DNA of 64,000 bases from Bosea sp. AS-1 (GTDB lineage Bacteria > Pseudomonadota > Alphaproteobacteria > Rhizobiales > Beijerinckiaceae): positions 1,956,501 to 2,020,500 of the forward strand of contig NZ_CP022372.1 of assembly GCF_002220095.1 (NCBI RefSeq). Direction: 5' to 3'. Shown here piece by piece: positions 17,796 through 27,161 of this stretch. The notes beneath the pieces were generated by a model that had not been told where the DNA came from, did not search any database, and saw only the letters and a list, made by a program, of their open reading frames with translations. Numbering within the stretch: the stretch's first letter is position 1; each line of letters opens with the position of its first letter. Position numbers and translations under genes: made by a program.

Positions 17796-18698
17796 ATGAG
17801 CCGCAGGCACCCGGAATACCAATATCTCGACCTTCTGTCCGACGTGCTGGAACGGGGCGACGAGCGGCTCGACCGCACCGGTGTGGGCACGCGCTCGATC
17901 TTCGGCGCCATGGCCCGCTTCGACCTGTCGGATGGGACGGTGCCGATCCTGACCACCAAGCGCGTCTTCTGGAAGACGGCGGTGAAGGAGATGCTCTGGT
18001 TCCTCACCGGCCAGACCAATATCCAGCCGCTGATCCGCGCGAATGTGCGGATCTGGACCGACTGGCCGCTTGCTGCCTATCGCCGCGAGACCGGCGAAGC
18101 GATCAGCCAGAGCGACTTCGAGAAGCGCATCGCCGAGGATGATGCCTTTGCGGCGCGCTGGGGCGAGCTCGGTCCGGTCTATGGCAAGCAATGGCGACGC
18201 TGGCTGGGCGCCGATGGCGGCGAGCACGACCAGATCAGCGAGCTCATCAACACGCTGCGCAACAACCCGTCGAGCCGCCGGATGCTGTTCCATGGCTGGA
18301 ACGTGGCCGAGCTCAGCCAGATGGCGCTGCCCCCCTGTCACATGGTCTACCAGTACCATGTCACCTCCGACGGGCGGCTGAATTCCCTATGCTTCCAACG
18401 CTCGGCCGACCTGCTGCTCGGAGTGGGATTCAACTGGGTCAATTGCTGCGCTCTGCAATTGATGATCGCGCAGCAGGCGGGCCTGAAGCTCGGCGATTTC
18501 GTCTGGTTCGGCGGAGATGTGCATCTCTACCTCAACCATCTCGACCAGGCGCGGGAGCAGTTGGCCCGTGAGCCGCGCCCATTCCCCAAAATGCGCCTGA
18601 CGCGGCACGCCGCCAGCATCGACGACTACCGGATCGAGGATTTCGAGGTCGAGGACTACTCGCCTCATGCCGTCATCAAGGCCGACGTCGCGGTGTGA
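17796..18698 (+). CDS. thyA: Thymidylate synthase ThyA
   Basis: Converts dUMP to dTMP using 5,10-methylenetetrahydrofolate, producing dihydrofolate. The 300-residue chain has the nucleophile in LPPCHMVYQYHV (Cys181), the folate-binding FGAMARFDL and LTTKRVFWK regions, and RSADLLLGVGFNWVN for dUMP binding. The start is the ATG at 17796 after AGGAGA; an open extension of about 70 codons upstream has no support. Dihydrofolate reductase (folA), which recycles its product, is 16 kb away. Confidence 0.96.
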   Translation: MSRRHPEYQYLDLLSDVLERGDERLDRTGVGTRSIFGAMARFDLSDGTVPILTTKRVFWKTAVKEMLWFLTGQTNIQPLIRANVRIWTDWPLAAYRRETGEAISQSDFEKRIAEDDAFAARWGELGPVYGKQWRRWLGADGGEHDQISELINTLRNNPSSRRMLFHGWNVAELSQMALPPCHMVYQYHVTSDGRLNSLCFQRSADLLLGVGFNWVNCCALQLMIAQQAGLKLGDFVWFGGDVHLYLNHLDQAREQLAREPRPFPKMRLTRHAASIDDYRIEDFEVEDYSPHAVIKADVAV

Positions 18699-18877
18699 GC
18701 CCGACTGAGGCGGTCCGGCGCCGCATGCATCCGCTGCAGGGCGGCCAAGCTCGCGACCGGGCTCGACGGCGCCCCCGCCTTACGGGATGACCTGTCCAAG
18801 GCTGCAATCCGCGGGCGTGAGCCCCGGCCAGCGCCAGCAGACAAGGCCGTCGCCCGGACGCGGCTGGGAGGGGTGGG

Positions 18878-20092
18878 TTGAAGCTGCCATTGTGGCTGAG
18901 CGCCTTGAGCGCGACTCTGTTGGTGCAGGTCGTCAGTTCGTTCGCTGCAGCCGCCGTGCCGCTTCTCGGCCCAATCCTGACGCTACGGTGGGGGCTGGCG
19001 CCACAGGACATCGGCTACGTCTCGGCCGTGGTCTCCGCCGGCATCTGCTGGTTCCTGGCCTGCGGCGGCGTGATGCTCGGGCATTATGGCCCGATCCGCA
19101 CCTTGCAGTTCGGCCTCCTGTCCGTCGCCGTCGGGCTGGCGATCCTGTCGCAGCCGGTCATCGCGGTCGCGCTCGTCGGTGCCCTGCTCGTCGGGCTGGG
19201 GTTGGCGCCGAACACGCCTGCGGGCAGCCAGATCCTGATGCGCGCCGCGCCGCCGGAGCATCGCACGCTGGTCTTTTCGATCAAGCAGGCGGGCGTGCCG
19301 CTCGGAGGCGCACTGGCCGGCCTCGCCGTTGCGCCCCTGGTGCTGACATTCGGTTTCACCGGCGCCATCGCGACGGTCATCGCCGTCACGCTGCTCTGCG
19401 CCTTGTCGGTGCAGGGGTTTCGCCACAGGCTCGATGAGGAAAAGGGGCCGCAGAACCCCGCCTGGCCGCGCCTATTCCTGTCGCCCTCGTCGCTGACGCG
19501 CTCGGCGCGGGTGCTCAACTCCCACCCATCGCTGCCGATGCTGACCGCGATGGGGGTGTCGTTCTCGATCACCCAGGCCTGCATCACGGCATTCACGGCG
19601 ACCTACATGGTCACGCAGCACGGGAAGAGTCTCGCGCAGGCCGGCTTCTACATGTCGGTGCTGCTGGCGGCGAGCACGCTGGCGCGCATCTTCTTCGGCT
19701 GGCTGGCCGACCGGCTGGGAACGGGACTGATGCTCCTGTCCGCTCTGGCGGTCGGGGCCGGCGGCGCGATCCTGCTGCTCGTCTGGCTCGCCGCGGGGAG
19801 CCCCTGGCTGGTCTATGGCTGCATGGCGCTGGTCGGAGCGACCTCGATGGGCTGGAACGGCGTGCATATGGCCGAACTCGCCCGTGCCTCGCCCGCAGCG
19901 CTGATCGGCGAGATCACGTCGGGCGCGAGCCTGTTCGGCTTCGTCGGCTCGATCTGCGGGCCGCTGGTCTTCGCCGTCGTCGCCAGCAAGACCGGAGGGT
20001 TTACCTGGCCGTTCGTTCTCGTCGCCGGACAGCTGATCCTGTTCGGCGTCTTTACCCTGGGCCGCAGGGGCATCGCCACCTTGATCCGCTAG
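18878..20092 (+). CDS. MFS transporter
   Basis: A 404-residue, strongly hydrophobic protein with about 12 membrane segments and a central cytoplasmic loop (FRHRLDEEKGPQNPAWPR, near residues 184-201) dividing two six-segment halves. The loop between segments in the C-terminal half contains GWLADRLG, the conserved MFS loop motif. Overall style is close to CynX/NimT-like or oxalate-formate-like carriers, but no substrate can be named. The start is a TTG at 18878 after GGGAGGGG. It converges on matB with a strong hairpin between them. Confidence 0.85.
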   Translation: MKLPLWLSALSATLLVQVVSSFAAAAVPLLGPILTLRWGLAPQDIGYVSAVVSAGICWFLACGGVMLGHYGPIRTLQFGLLSVAVGLAILSQPVIAVALVGALLVGLGLAPNTPAGSQILMRAAPPEHRTLVFSIKQAGVPLGGALAGLAVAPLVLTFGFTGAIATVIAVTLLCALSVQGFRHRLDEEKGPQNPAWPRLFLSPSSLTRSARVLNSHPSLPMLTAMGVSFSITQACITAFTATYMVTQHGKSLAQAGFYMSVLLAASTLARIFFGWLADRLGTGLMLLSALAVGAGGAILLLVWLAAGSPWLVYGCMALVGATSMGWNGVHMAELARASPAALIGEITSGASLFGFVGSICGPLVFAVVASKTGGFTWPFVLVAGQLILFGVFTLGRRGIATLIR

Positions 20093-20097
20093 AGGCC

Positions 20098-20128
20098 GGA
20101 CCGGAAAGCGCAGGTCGATTTCCGGTCC
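20098..20128. terminator. Bidirectional hairpin between MFS gene and matB
   Basis: GGACCGGAAA (20098-20107) and TTTCCGGTCC (20119-20128) form a perfect 10-base stem with an 11-base loop in the 54-base gap between two converging genes. The A and T bases at the stem foot give little T tract, but position and symmetry suggest a shared terminator. Confidence 0.6.
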
Positions 20129-20146
20129 GAAGCTTGGACGGCGCGA

Positions 20147-21661
20147 TTACTTCGCGGCGTAGATATCCTTGTACTGATCGCGCAGCAGGTTCTTCTGGAC
20201 CTTGCCCATGGTGTTGCGCGGCAGCTCGGGCACGATGAAGACCTGCTTCGGCAGCTTGAATTTGGCGAGCCGGTCCTCAAGCGCCTTCGCAATGACTGGT
20301 GCGGTGATGTTGGCGCCCGGTTTGCAGACCACGACCGCCGTGACGCCCTCGCCGAAATCAGCGTGCGGCACGCCGAAGACCGCGCTCTCGACGACGCCCT
20401 CCATGCCGTCGATCTCGGTCTCGACCTCCTTCGGGTAGACGTTGTAGCCGCCGGTGATGATCAGGTCCTTGCCGCGCCCGACGATGTGGACATAGCCACG
20501 CTCGTCGATCTTCCCGAGATCGCCCGTGATGAAGAAGCCGTCCGGCCGGAACTCGGCCGCCGTCTTCTCGGGGTTGCGCCAGTAGCCCTTGAAGACGTTC
20601 GGTCCCTTGACCTCGATCATGCCGATCTCCTCGGCCGCCAGCGCCTTGCCGGTTTCGGGATCGACGACGCGGGCGGTGACGCCCGGCAGCGGGAAGCCGA
20701 CCGTGCCGGCGACGCGATCCCCGTCATAGGGGTTCGAGGTGTTCATGTTGGTCTCGGTCATGCCGTAGCGTTCGAGGATGGCGTGGCCGGTGCGCTCGCG
20801 CCATTCGCGATGCGTCTCGGCCAGCAGCGGCGCTGAGCCGGAGACGAAGAGGCGCATATGCTTCGTCGTCTCCCGGTTCAGCCGCGCATCCTGCAGCAGG
20901 CGGACATAGAAGGTTGGCACGCCCATCATGCTCGTCGCCTGCGGCATGTATTTGAAGATTTGCTCGGGGTCGAATTTCGGCAGCAGCACCATCGAGGCGC
21001 CGGAAAGCAGCACGACATTGGTCGCGACGAACAGGCCGTGGGTGTGGAAGATCGGCAGCGCGTGCAGCAGCACGTCGTCCTTGCTGAAGCGCCAGTAATC
21101 GGCCAGCGTCAGGGAGTTCGACGACAGGTTGTCGTGGCTGAGCATCGCTCCCTTCGAGCGCCCGGTCGTGCCGGAGGTATAGAGGATGGCGGCGAGATCG
21201 TCCGGTCCGCGGGCGACATCGCTGAAGCTGGCCGAAGCCGCGTTGGCCTTGTCGAGCAGGCTGCCATTGCCGACGCCGAGCGTCTCCAGCCGGGCGCCCG
21301 CCTTCTCCGCGACAGGCCGCAGGCCGTCGGCCTTGGCCGGGTCGCAGACGAAGACGGTGGGCTCGGCATCGCCGAGGAAGTACTCGATCTCGGCCGGGGT
21401 GTAGGCGGAGTTGAGCGGCAGGAAGATCGCGCCCGCCCGGACCGTGCCGAGATAGAGCATCAGGGACTCGATGCTCTTCTCGACTTGAACCGCCACGCGA
21501 TCGCCTGGCTTTACGCCGAGGCCGACCAGCGCATTGGCGAAGCGGGCGGAGACGTCGAGCACGTCCTGATAGCGGTAGACCCGGCCGTCATCGAGCAGCG
21601 CGAAACGCGCCTCGGGGCCCGGCATCCGAGAGCGGATCAGGTCGAACAGGTGGTTGGTCAT
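20147..21661 (-). CDS. matB: Malonyl-CoA synthetase MatB
   Basis: Acyl-adenylate-forming ligase that converts malonate, ATP and CoA to malonyl-CoA. The 504-residue protein has the AMP-binding P-loop ILYTSGTTGRSKGAMLSHDN, the YGMTETNMNT motif and the C-terminal hinge GRGKDLIITGGYNVYPKEVE. MatB is chosen over other acyl-CoA synthetases because malonyl-CoA decarboxylase and TRAP transporter genes lie directly upstream on the same strand. It is the last gene of the malonate operon. Confidence 0.92.
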   Translation of the reverse strand: MTNHLFDLIRSRMPGPEARFALLDDGRVYRYQDVLDVSARFANALVGLGVKPGDRVAVQVEKSIESLMLYLGTVRAGAIFLPLNSAYTPAEIEYFLGDAEPTVFVCDPAKADGLRPVAEKAGARLETLGVGNGSLLDKANAASASFSDVARGPDDLAAILYTSGTTGRSKGAMLSHDNLSSNSLTLADYWRFSKDDVLLHALPIFHTHGLFVATNVVLLSGASMVLLPKFDPEQIFKYMPQATSMMGVPTFYVRLLQDARLNRETTKHMRLFVSGSAPLLAETHREWRERTGHAILERYGMTETNMNTSNPYDGDRVAGTVGFPLPGVTARVVDPETGKALAAEEIGMIEVKGPNVFKGYWRNPEKTAAEFRPDGFFITGDLGKIDERGYVHIVGRGKDLIITGGYNVYPKEVETEIDGMEGVVESAVFGVPHADFGEGVTAVVVCKPGANITAPVIAKALEDRLAKFKLPKQVFIVPELPRNTMGKVQKNLLRDQYKDIYAAK

Positions 21662-21687
21662 CGATGAAAGTCCCTGAGTATTCGAAG

Positions 21688-23121
21688 TCAGCCCTTGTCG
21701 GCGGCGGAAGGCGCCGCCGCAGCCGCAGGCCGTGATCGTCGGCGGACGCTCGCGGCCGATGGTGCGGCGTTGAGCTTGCGGACGGCCTGGGAGGCGGCGA
21801 TCGTTCCGTGCTGCACGAAGGCTTCGTGGTTAGCCTCGATCGCCCCGAGCTCATAGAGGTAATTCACCATCAGGCCGCCGGCCTGCCGCAGGCCATTGGC
21901 CGAGACGTCGCCACGCCAGTTGATCCGCTCCAGCCGGGCACCGTTGCCGAGGTGGAAGCGCGCCACCGGATCGAGCGGCTTGCTGCCGGCCTTCGCTTCC
22001 AGGAAATACCAGGCGGCGGCGGCCAGTTCGGCCTCTTGGAGCAGGTTCCTGTCACCGGGCATCGCGCGGGTGCTCCAGCCGGGATCCTGCAGAGTCGCGA
22101 GCTCTTGCCAGTCGAGAGCCGGGCGGTCGGCGTCATCGGCCTTGAGCATGCGCCCGAGCCAGCCCATGAAGCCCGGAACGGGGGAGAGCGTGACGAAGGT
22201 CGTGAGGCCCGGCAGCTCCCGCTTCAGCTCCTCGACCACCTGCTTGATCAAGAAATTGCCGAAGCTGATGCCCTTCAGGCCCGCCTGGCAGTTGGAGATC
22301 GAATAGAAGACCGCTGTCGTGGCGCGGGCGGCGGGAATCGCCGCCCGGTCGAGATCGAGCAGCGGTGCGATCGCGCCCGGTATCTCGCGGGTCAGCGCGA
22401 CTTCGACGAAGACCAGCGGCTCGTCGCCCATCTGGGGGTGGAAGAAGGCGAAGCAGCGCCGATCGCCCGGGGCGAGCCTGTTGCGCAGGTCGTCCCAGTT
22501 CTGGATCGTGTGAACCGCCTCGTAGCGGATGATCTTTTCAAGGATGTTGGCCGCGGTCGTCCAGTCGATGCGTTTGAGGACGAGGAAGCCGCGGTTGAAC
22601 CACGAGGCGAGGAGGTGGACGAAGTCGCGGTCGACGACGGCGAGGTCCTTGTGCTCGCGCAGCGCCAGCAGCAGGTCCTCGCGCATGCGCACCAGCGCCT
22701 CGGTGCCGCCGGGCGCCCGGTTGAGCCGCCGCAGCAATTCCTGCCGACGCGGTTCGGAAGCGTCGTTCAGCGCCGCCGCAGCCTCGGCGCCGCTGTCGGC
22801 GAGATAGGCTGCGACCGCCACCTGCAGCCGCGCCGTGTCGGGGCCGAAATCGGTGGCGAGAACCTTCAGGAAAGACAGGCGCTGCGACGCGTCCGCGCGG
22901 GCGTAACCGTCGAGCAGTTCGAGCGCGAGCGCGACGCCCGAGGCCTCGCCCTTGACGCCGAGGATGTCGCGAGCGAGCGCCGGCAGATCGGGCTCGCCCG
23001 CGCGCCTGCCGATGCGGTCGAACCCGACGAGCTCGCGGCTGCGGCTGGTGATCGTCGTCACCAGATCCTGAATGAAGCCCCGGTTCACGGGGAGCCTGGT
23101 TCCGCCGCCGAACATCATCAC
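21688..23121 (-). CDS. matA: Malonyl-CoA decarboxylase MatA
   Basis: Decarboxylates malonyl-CoA to acetyl-CoA, feeding malonate carbon to central metabolism. The 477-residue protein has a helical N-terminal half and an acetyltransferase-like C-terminal half with HPQMGDEPLVFVEVALT and FYSISNCQAGLKGISFG, family-specific active-site segments. Three consecutive start codons (GTG at 23121, ATG at 23118 and 23115) follow a GGGGTGAGG; which one is used is undecided. The gene begins immediately after the fused TRAP permease and precedes matB by 26 bases. Confidence 0.93.
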   Translation of the reverse strand: MMMFGGGTRLPVNRGFIQDLVTTITSRSRELVGFDRIGRRAGEPDLPALARDILGVKGEASGVALALELLDGYARADASQRLSFLKVLATDFGPDTARLQVAVAAYLADSGAEAAAALNDASEPRRQELLRRLNRAPGGTEALVRMREDLLLALREHKDLAVVDRDFVHLLASWFNRGFLVLKRIDWTTAANILEKIIRYEAVHTIQNWDDLRNRLAPGDRRCFAFFHPQMGDEPLVFVEVALTREIPGAIAPLLDLDRAAIPAARATTAVFYSISNCQAGLKGISFGNFLIKQVVEELKRELPGLTTFVTLSPVPGFMGWLGRMLKADDADRPALDWQELATLQDPGWSTRAMPGDRNLLQEAELAAAAWYFLEAKAGSKPLDPVARFHLGNGARLERINWRGDVSANGLRQAGGLMVNYLYELGAIEANHEAFVQHGTIAASQAVRKLNAAPSAASVRRRSRPAAAAAPSAADKG

Positions 23122-23122
23122 C

Positions 23123-25078
23123 TCACCCCATGATCGCGGCCGGCAGCCAGGTCACCAGCCCCGGGAAGAGGCAGACGATCACCACAGCCAGCGTGATCAG
23201 CAGCACGAAGGGCAGGGTGCCCCACATGATCTGGTTCAGCGGGATGTCCGGCGCGATGTTCTTGATGACGAAGATGTTGAGGCCGACCGGCGGATGAATG
23301 AGCCCCATCTCCATGACGATGGTCATGACGACGCCGAACCAGATCAGATCGAAGCCGGCGGCCTTCAGCGGCGGCAGGATGATCGGCGCCGTCATCAGGA
23401 TGATCGAGACCGGCGGCAGGAAGAAGCCCAGCACGACCACGAAGACGAGGATGGCGGTCAGCAGCACCCATTTCGACAGGTTGAGCCCGATGATCCAGGC
23501 GGCCGCCGACTGGCTGATGTGGAGATAGCTCATCACATAGGCGTAGAGGAGCGACATGCCGACAATCATCAGCAGCATGGTCGATTCCTTGAGCGTGCCG
23601 GAGACGATCGGCATGACTTTGGACGGGCGCCAGATGCCGTACATCACGCCGATCACGGCGAGCGCCAGCACGGCGCCGACGCCGGCGGTCTCGGAGGGCG
23701 TCGCCCAGCCGGCATAGAGCACGATCATCACGCCGGCGAGGATGGTGACGAAGGGTGCGACCCAGCCGATCATCCTGAGCTTTTGGCTGAGGGTGTAGTG
23801 CTCCTCGTCGAGCAGCGCCGAATGTTTGCCGGTGGCCGCGGCCTCGGCCAGGGCGAGCCGCTTCTCCTTGCTGTAGCGCAGCATCGAGTAGCCTGCGAAG
23901 AGCAGCATCAACAGCAGGCCAGGCCCGATGCCGGCGAGGAAGAGCTTGCCCAGCGAGACCTCGGCCGCGACCGCATAGAGCAGCATCGTCACCGAGGGCG
24001 GCAGCAGGATGCCGAGCGTGCCACCGGCGGCGATGATGCCGGCGGCGAAGCCGGGCGAATAGCCGCGAGCCCGCATCTCGGGGATGCCGGCCGAGCCGAT
24101 GGCCGAGCAGGTGGCGGGAGAGGAGCCGGCCATCGCCGCGAACAGGCCGCAGGCGACGGTATTGGCCACGCCGAGGCCGCCGGGAATTTTATGCAGCCAG
24201 GCATGCAGCGCCGAATAGAGGTCGCGACCGGCATTGGAGCGCCCGATCGCCGCGCCCTTCAGGATGAAGAGCGGGATCGCCAGGATGATGACGTTGGCGA
24301 TCTCCTCGTAGAAGTTCTGCGCGATCGTATCGAGCGAGGCCGCCGGCATGAACAGAACCATGAAGCCGATGGCGACCACGCCGAGGGCGAAGGCGATCGG
24401 CATGCCGGAGAACATGACCAGCAAGGTGACCACGCAATAGGAGACGCCGACCGCCCATTGCGGCATCCCGCTGACCAGCGGGAGTGGCGAGCGAGGCCAG
24501 AAGACGACGGCCGCCGCGACGGCCAGCACGGCGAGGCACAGGAGCGGCGAGCGCGTCGCCACCTGCAGGGCGACCTGGAGCGCCAGGAGGACCATGCCGG
24601 AGCACAGAAGCGCATAGGGAATCCAGAGGGGCGGGCCCCAGGCCGATTGCGAAGTCTGGCCATCGACATAGGCCTCGTGGAGGAGCATCGCCGTCTTCCA
24701 GGCGAAGATCAGGCAGAAGCACAGCATCACCGCATCGACGGCGAGCCGGCGGCTCTCCTTCGAGGCGGGGAACCAATGGTCGAGCAAGTCGATGCCGACA
24801 TGCCCCCGCCCGGCCTGCACGGTCGCGGCCGAGAGGAAGATCGCGCCCGCGATCAGGAAGATCGTCACCTCGTCCTGCCAGAGCACGGAGGTCTTGGTGA
24901 CGTGGCCCGTCACCACGCCGAAGGTCAGCACGAAGCCGGCCGCGACGAGCGCGACCGCCGAGAGCCGGAAGGCGAGGCGATTGACGATGCCGAGCAGCGC
25001 CGCAGCGCCACGCTCGTCGGCGACGTTCTGCGGACCGTCGGCGGCCAGAATGGCGTCGTGCTGCAGCGCTCCGCTCAT
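23123..25078 (-). CDS. dctQM: Fused TRAP transporter permease DctQ-DctM
   Basis: A 651-residue membrane protein combining the small (DctQ) and large (DctM) subunits of a tripartite ATP-independent periplasmic transporter. About residues 35-215 hold the four DctQ helices, with the typical LWQDEVTIFLIAGAIFL. The DctM part follows, about a dozen helices, with MAGSSPATCSAIGS and GTLGILLPPSVTMLLYA. It is driven by an ion gradient. Placed between dctP and matA, it most likely imports malonate. It starts one base after the dctP stop codon. Confidence 0.92.
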   Translation of the reverse strand: MSGALQHDAILAADGPQNVADERGAAALLGIVNRLAFRLSAVALVAAGFVLTFGVVTGHVTKTSVLWQDEVTIFLIAGAIFLSAATVQAGRGHVGIDLLDHWFPASKESRRLAVDAVMLCFCLIFAWKTAMLLHEAYVDGQTSQSAWGPPLWIPYALLCSGMVLLALQVALQVATRSPLLCLAVLAVAAAVVFWPRSPLPLVSGMPQWAVGVSYCVVTLLVMFSGMPIAFALGVVAIGFMVLFMPAASLDTIAQNFYEEIANVIILAIPLFILKGAAIGRSNAGRDLYSALHAWLHKIPGGLGVANTVACGLFAAMAGSSPATCSAIGSAGIPEMRARGYSPGFAAGIIAAGGTLGILLPPSVTMLLYAVAAEVSLGKLFLAGIGPGLLLMLLFAGYSMLRYSKEKRLALAEAAATGKHSALLDEEHYTLSQKLRMIGWVAPFVTILAGVMIVLYAGWATPSETAGVGAVLALAVIGVMYGIWRPSKVMPIVSGTLKESTMLLMIVGMSLLYAYVMSYLHISQSAAAWIIGLNLSKWVLLTAILVFVVVLGFFLPPVSIILMTAPIILPPLKAAGFDLIWFGVVMTIVMEMGLIHPPVGLNIFVIKNIAPDIPLNQIMWGTLPFVLLITLAVVIVCLFPGLVTWLPAAIMG

Positions 25079-25079
25079 C

Positions 25080-26096
25080 TCAGGAGACTTTCTGCGCGAG
25101 CTTCATCAGCTCGGCCGCCTCGCTCGAGGCGGCGGCATAGTCCTTCCAGGCGCTGTCTTCGGCGATCTTGCGCCAGGCGGCGAGATTGGCCGCGCTCATG
25201 TCGGAGACCTTGACGCCCTTCGCGGCATAGACCTTGGCGACCTCCTCGTCGTCGGCCTTGGCCTGCGCGGTCGCCCAGCTCTCCATCTCGGCGCCGACGT
25301 CGAGGATCGCTTTGCGCTGGTCGGCCGGCAGCGCGTCGAAGATCGCCTTCGACATCAGCAGCGGCTCCAGCATGAACCAGAACGAGCCCTGGCGCGCCGC
25401 GGTCAGCGACTTGGCGAGCTCTTCCAGGCGGAAGGAGATCAGGCTGGTCGAGGAGGTGACGGCGGCATCGAGCGCGCTGGTCTGCATGCCGATATAGATC
25501 TCGTTCGACGGCATGGTCGAAACCTGGGCGCCGGCGGCGGCGAACATGCGGTCCATCTCGCGGCTGCCGCCGCGGATCTTGATGCCACTGGCATCCTCCG
25601 GCGCCAGCACCGGCGCGCTGCGCGAGGCGATGCCGCCCGCCTGCCAGACCCAGGAGACGAAGACGATGCCCTTGCTCTCCAGGATCTTCGCGAGCGCCTT
25701 GCCGACCTCGGCATTCTTCCACTTCGCGCCCTGCTCGTAGCTCGTCACCAGGCAGGGCATCAGGCCGAGATTGCAGGCCGGCACCTCGCCCCCCGCGTAG
25801 GGCACAGGGAAGAGCGACATGTCGAGCGCGCCGCGGCGCATCGCCGAGAACTGCGCGTTCGTCTTCATCAGCGAGGAGTTCGCATAGATGTCGAACTTCA
25901 GCGCGCCGTTGGTGCGCTTCTCGACCTCGGCGGCGAAGCGGCGGCACATCCGGTCGCGGAAATCGCCCTGCTCGATGCTGCCGCCGGGGAACTGGTGGGA
26001 AATCTTCAAGGACGTGGCTGCCTGGGCCGTCCCTGCCTTGACGAGAGCGGGGGCGGCCAATGCGCCGATGAGAGTCTGCCTGCGAGTCAGTTTCAT
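25080..26096 (-). CDS. dctP: TRAP transporter substrate-binding protein DctP (malonate)
   Basis: Periplasmic receptor of 338 residues. The N terminus MKLTRRQTLIGALAAPALVKAG is a twin-arginine-like signal ending near AQAA. The mature protein has the DctP pattern: KISHQFPGGS at the start, then GIKIRGGSREMDRMF, where the arginine that binds the substrate carboxylate is expected, and MPSNEIYIGMQTSALDAAV. The start is the ATG at 26094-26096 after AGGAGGA; an open frame further upstream is not translated on present evidence. First gene of the malonate operon, divergent from the GntR regulator. Substrate inferred from matA and matB. Confidence 0.9.
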   Translation of the reverse strand: MKLTRRQTLIGALAAPALVKAGTAQAATSLKISHQFPGGSIEQGDFRDRMCRRFAAEVEKRTNGALKFDIYANSSLMKTNAQFSAMRRGALDMSLFPVPYAGGEVPACNLGLMPCLVTSYEQGAKWKNAEVGKALAKILESKGIVFVSWVWQAGGIASRSAPVLAPEDASGIKIRGGSREMDRMFAAAGAQVSTMPSNEIYIGMQTSALDAAVTSSTSLISFRLEELAKSLTAARQGSFWFMLEPLLMSKAIFDALPADQRKAILDVGAEMESWATAQAKADDEEVAKVYAAKGVKVSDMSAANLAAWRKIAEDSAWKDYAAASSEAAELMKLAQKVS

Positions 26097-26144
26097 GGCG
26101 TTCCTCCTGAATGTCGGGTCATGCGCCCGTTTGTCGTTGGCGCG

Positions 26145-26173
26145 ATCAAGGCATCGTCGCCGCGCTGTGTCAA
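26145..26173 (-). promoter_or_regulatory. Candidate promoter of the malonate operon
   Basis: On the minus strand TTGACA (26168-26173) and CTTGAT (26145-26150) are separated by 17 bases and lead to the dctP start 48 bases downstream. The -35 box is consensus; the -10 box is weak, as expected for a regulated promoter. Confidence 0.45.
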
Positions 26174-26179
26174 CAGATC

Positions 26180-26206
26180 GCATACAATCTGGTCGGATTT
26201 GAATGC
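26180..26206. promoter_or_regulatory. Possible GntR operator
   Basis: GCATACAATC (left) and GATTTGAATGC (right) are inverted complements allowing one inserted base, centred on TGGTCG. The element lies directly upstream of the dctP -35 box and between the two divergent genes, where the FadR-type regulator would be expected to act. Imperfect symmetry keeps this tentative. Confidence 0.35.
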
Positions 26207-26283
26207 AGAACTTGCATGGCCGCGTGCGATCGCTCACAGTGCGTGAAGCCGCCGCAGCCATTCGGCCAACCAGAAGCGCGCTG

Positions 26284-26943
26284 ATGAACGAAAGACAATC
26301 CAATCTCCTGCGGGACCGGATCGAGGACGAGATCGTCACCGGCGCCTATCGCCCCGGCGACCGGCTGGACGAAGCGTCACTGGCGACACGCTTCGGGGTT
26401 TCCCGCACGCCGATCCGCGAAGCCCTGCAGCAGCTCGCGGTGGCGGGGCTGGTCGATGTCCGCCGCCATCGCGGCGCCATCGTCAGCGCGCCCGATCCCA
26501 AGCGGCTGATCGATATGTTCGAGATGATGGCGGAGATCGAGGCGATCTGCGGCAAGCTGGCGGCACGCCGCCTCCTGCCCGAGGACGAGCGCGCCCTGAC
26601 CGAAGCGCTCGAAGCCTGTCGCAAGGCCTCGGAACAGGCCGATCCCGACGTCTACTACTATGAGAACGAGCGCTTCCATCGCGCCATCTATGCGGCGAGC
26701 GGCAACCCCTTCCTGGCCGAGCAGGCGCATGCGCTACACCGCCGGCTGGCGCCGTTCCGTCGCCTGCAGCTGCGCGTCCGTAACCGCGTCGCGGCCTCGC
26801 AGGCCGAGCACGAAGCCATTGTCGCGGCGCTCCTCGGCGGCAAAGGTCAGCTCGCCGCCCAGCGCCTCCACGCCCATATCGCGGTGCAAGGCGAGCGCTT
26901 CGCCGATCTGATCGCCTCGCTCAACCGCAGCAGCGCCGCCTGA
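26284..26943 (+). CDS. matR: GntR (FadR subfamily) regulator of malonate genes
   Basis: A 219-residue repressor-type protein with an N-terminal winged helix (LDEASLATRFGVSRTPIREALQQLAVAGLVDVRRHRGA, about residues 26-63) and an all-helical FCD ligand domain (residues about 80-215) with the metal-binding Asp and His pattern. Being divergent from dctP it is the probable malonate-responsive regulator, as MatR is in Rhizobium. The start chosen is the ATG at 26284, directly before the winged helix; an upstream in-frame ATG at 26203 would overlap the candidate operator. Confidence 0.87.
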   Translation: MNERQSNLLRDRIEDEIVTGAYRPGDRLDEASLATRFGVSRTPIREALQQLAVAGLVDVRRHRGAIVSAPDPKRLIDMFEMMAEIEAICGKLAARRLLPEDERALTEALEACRKASEQADPDVYYYENERFHRAIYAASGNPFLAEQAHALHRRLAPFRRLQLRVRNRVAASQAEHEAIVAALLGGKGQLAAQRLHAHIAVQGERFADLIASLNRSSAA

Positions 26944-27161
26944 GACGCCTCGCGCGACCTTCAAGAATTTTGCGAAGCTGCAAAGTTTGAAGGCGGAGTT
27001 CGCGGTCCGGAATCCGACCCCGCATGGTCGCAGGGACGCTGGAGGCCTCAAGACCCGTCGCATGACCTCATCGCGGGGGGATACAGCATCGGCCAGCGAA
27101 GCGCCTTTCTTGGAATGCTTTGTGCTTGGCGCGCGGCAGTTCCGTCACGAGACCCATTGCC

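Noticed and set aside
23072..25213. A 700-codon frame opposite the fused TRAP permease
   Set aside because: Translation is a low-complexity run of Asp, His, Arg and Glu, the usual mirror image of codons for hydrophobic helices; no start context and no family.
26203..26283. An earlier start for the GntR regulator at 26203
   Set aside because: The added 27 residues precede the winged helix without resemblance to the family, and the ATG lies inside the candidate operator.
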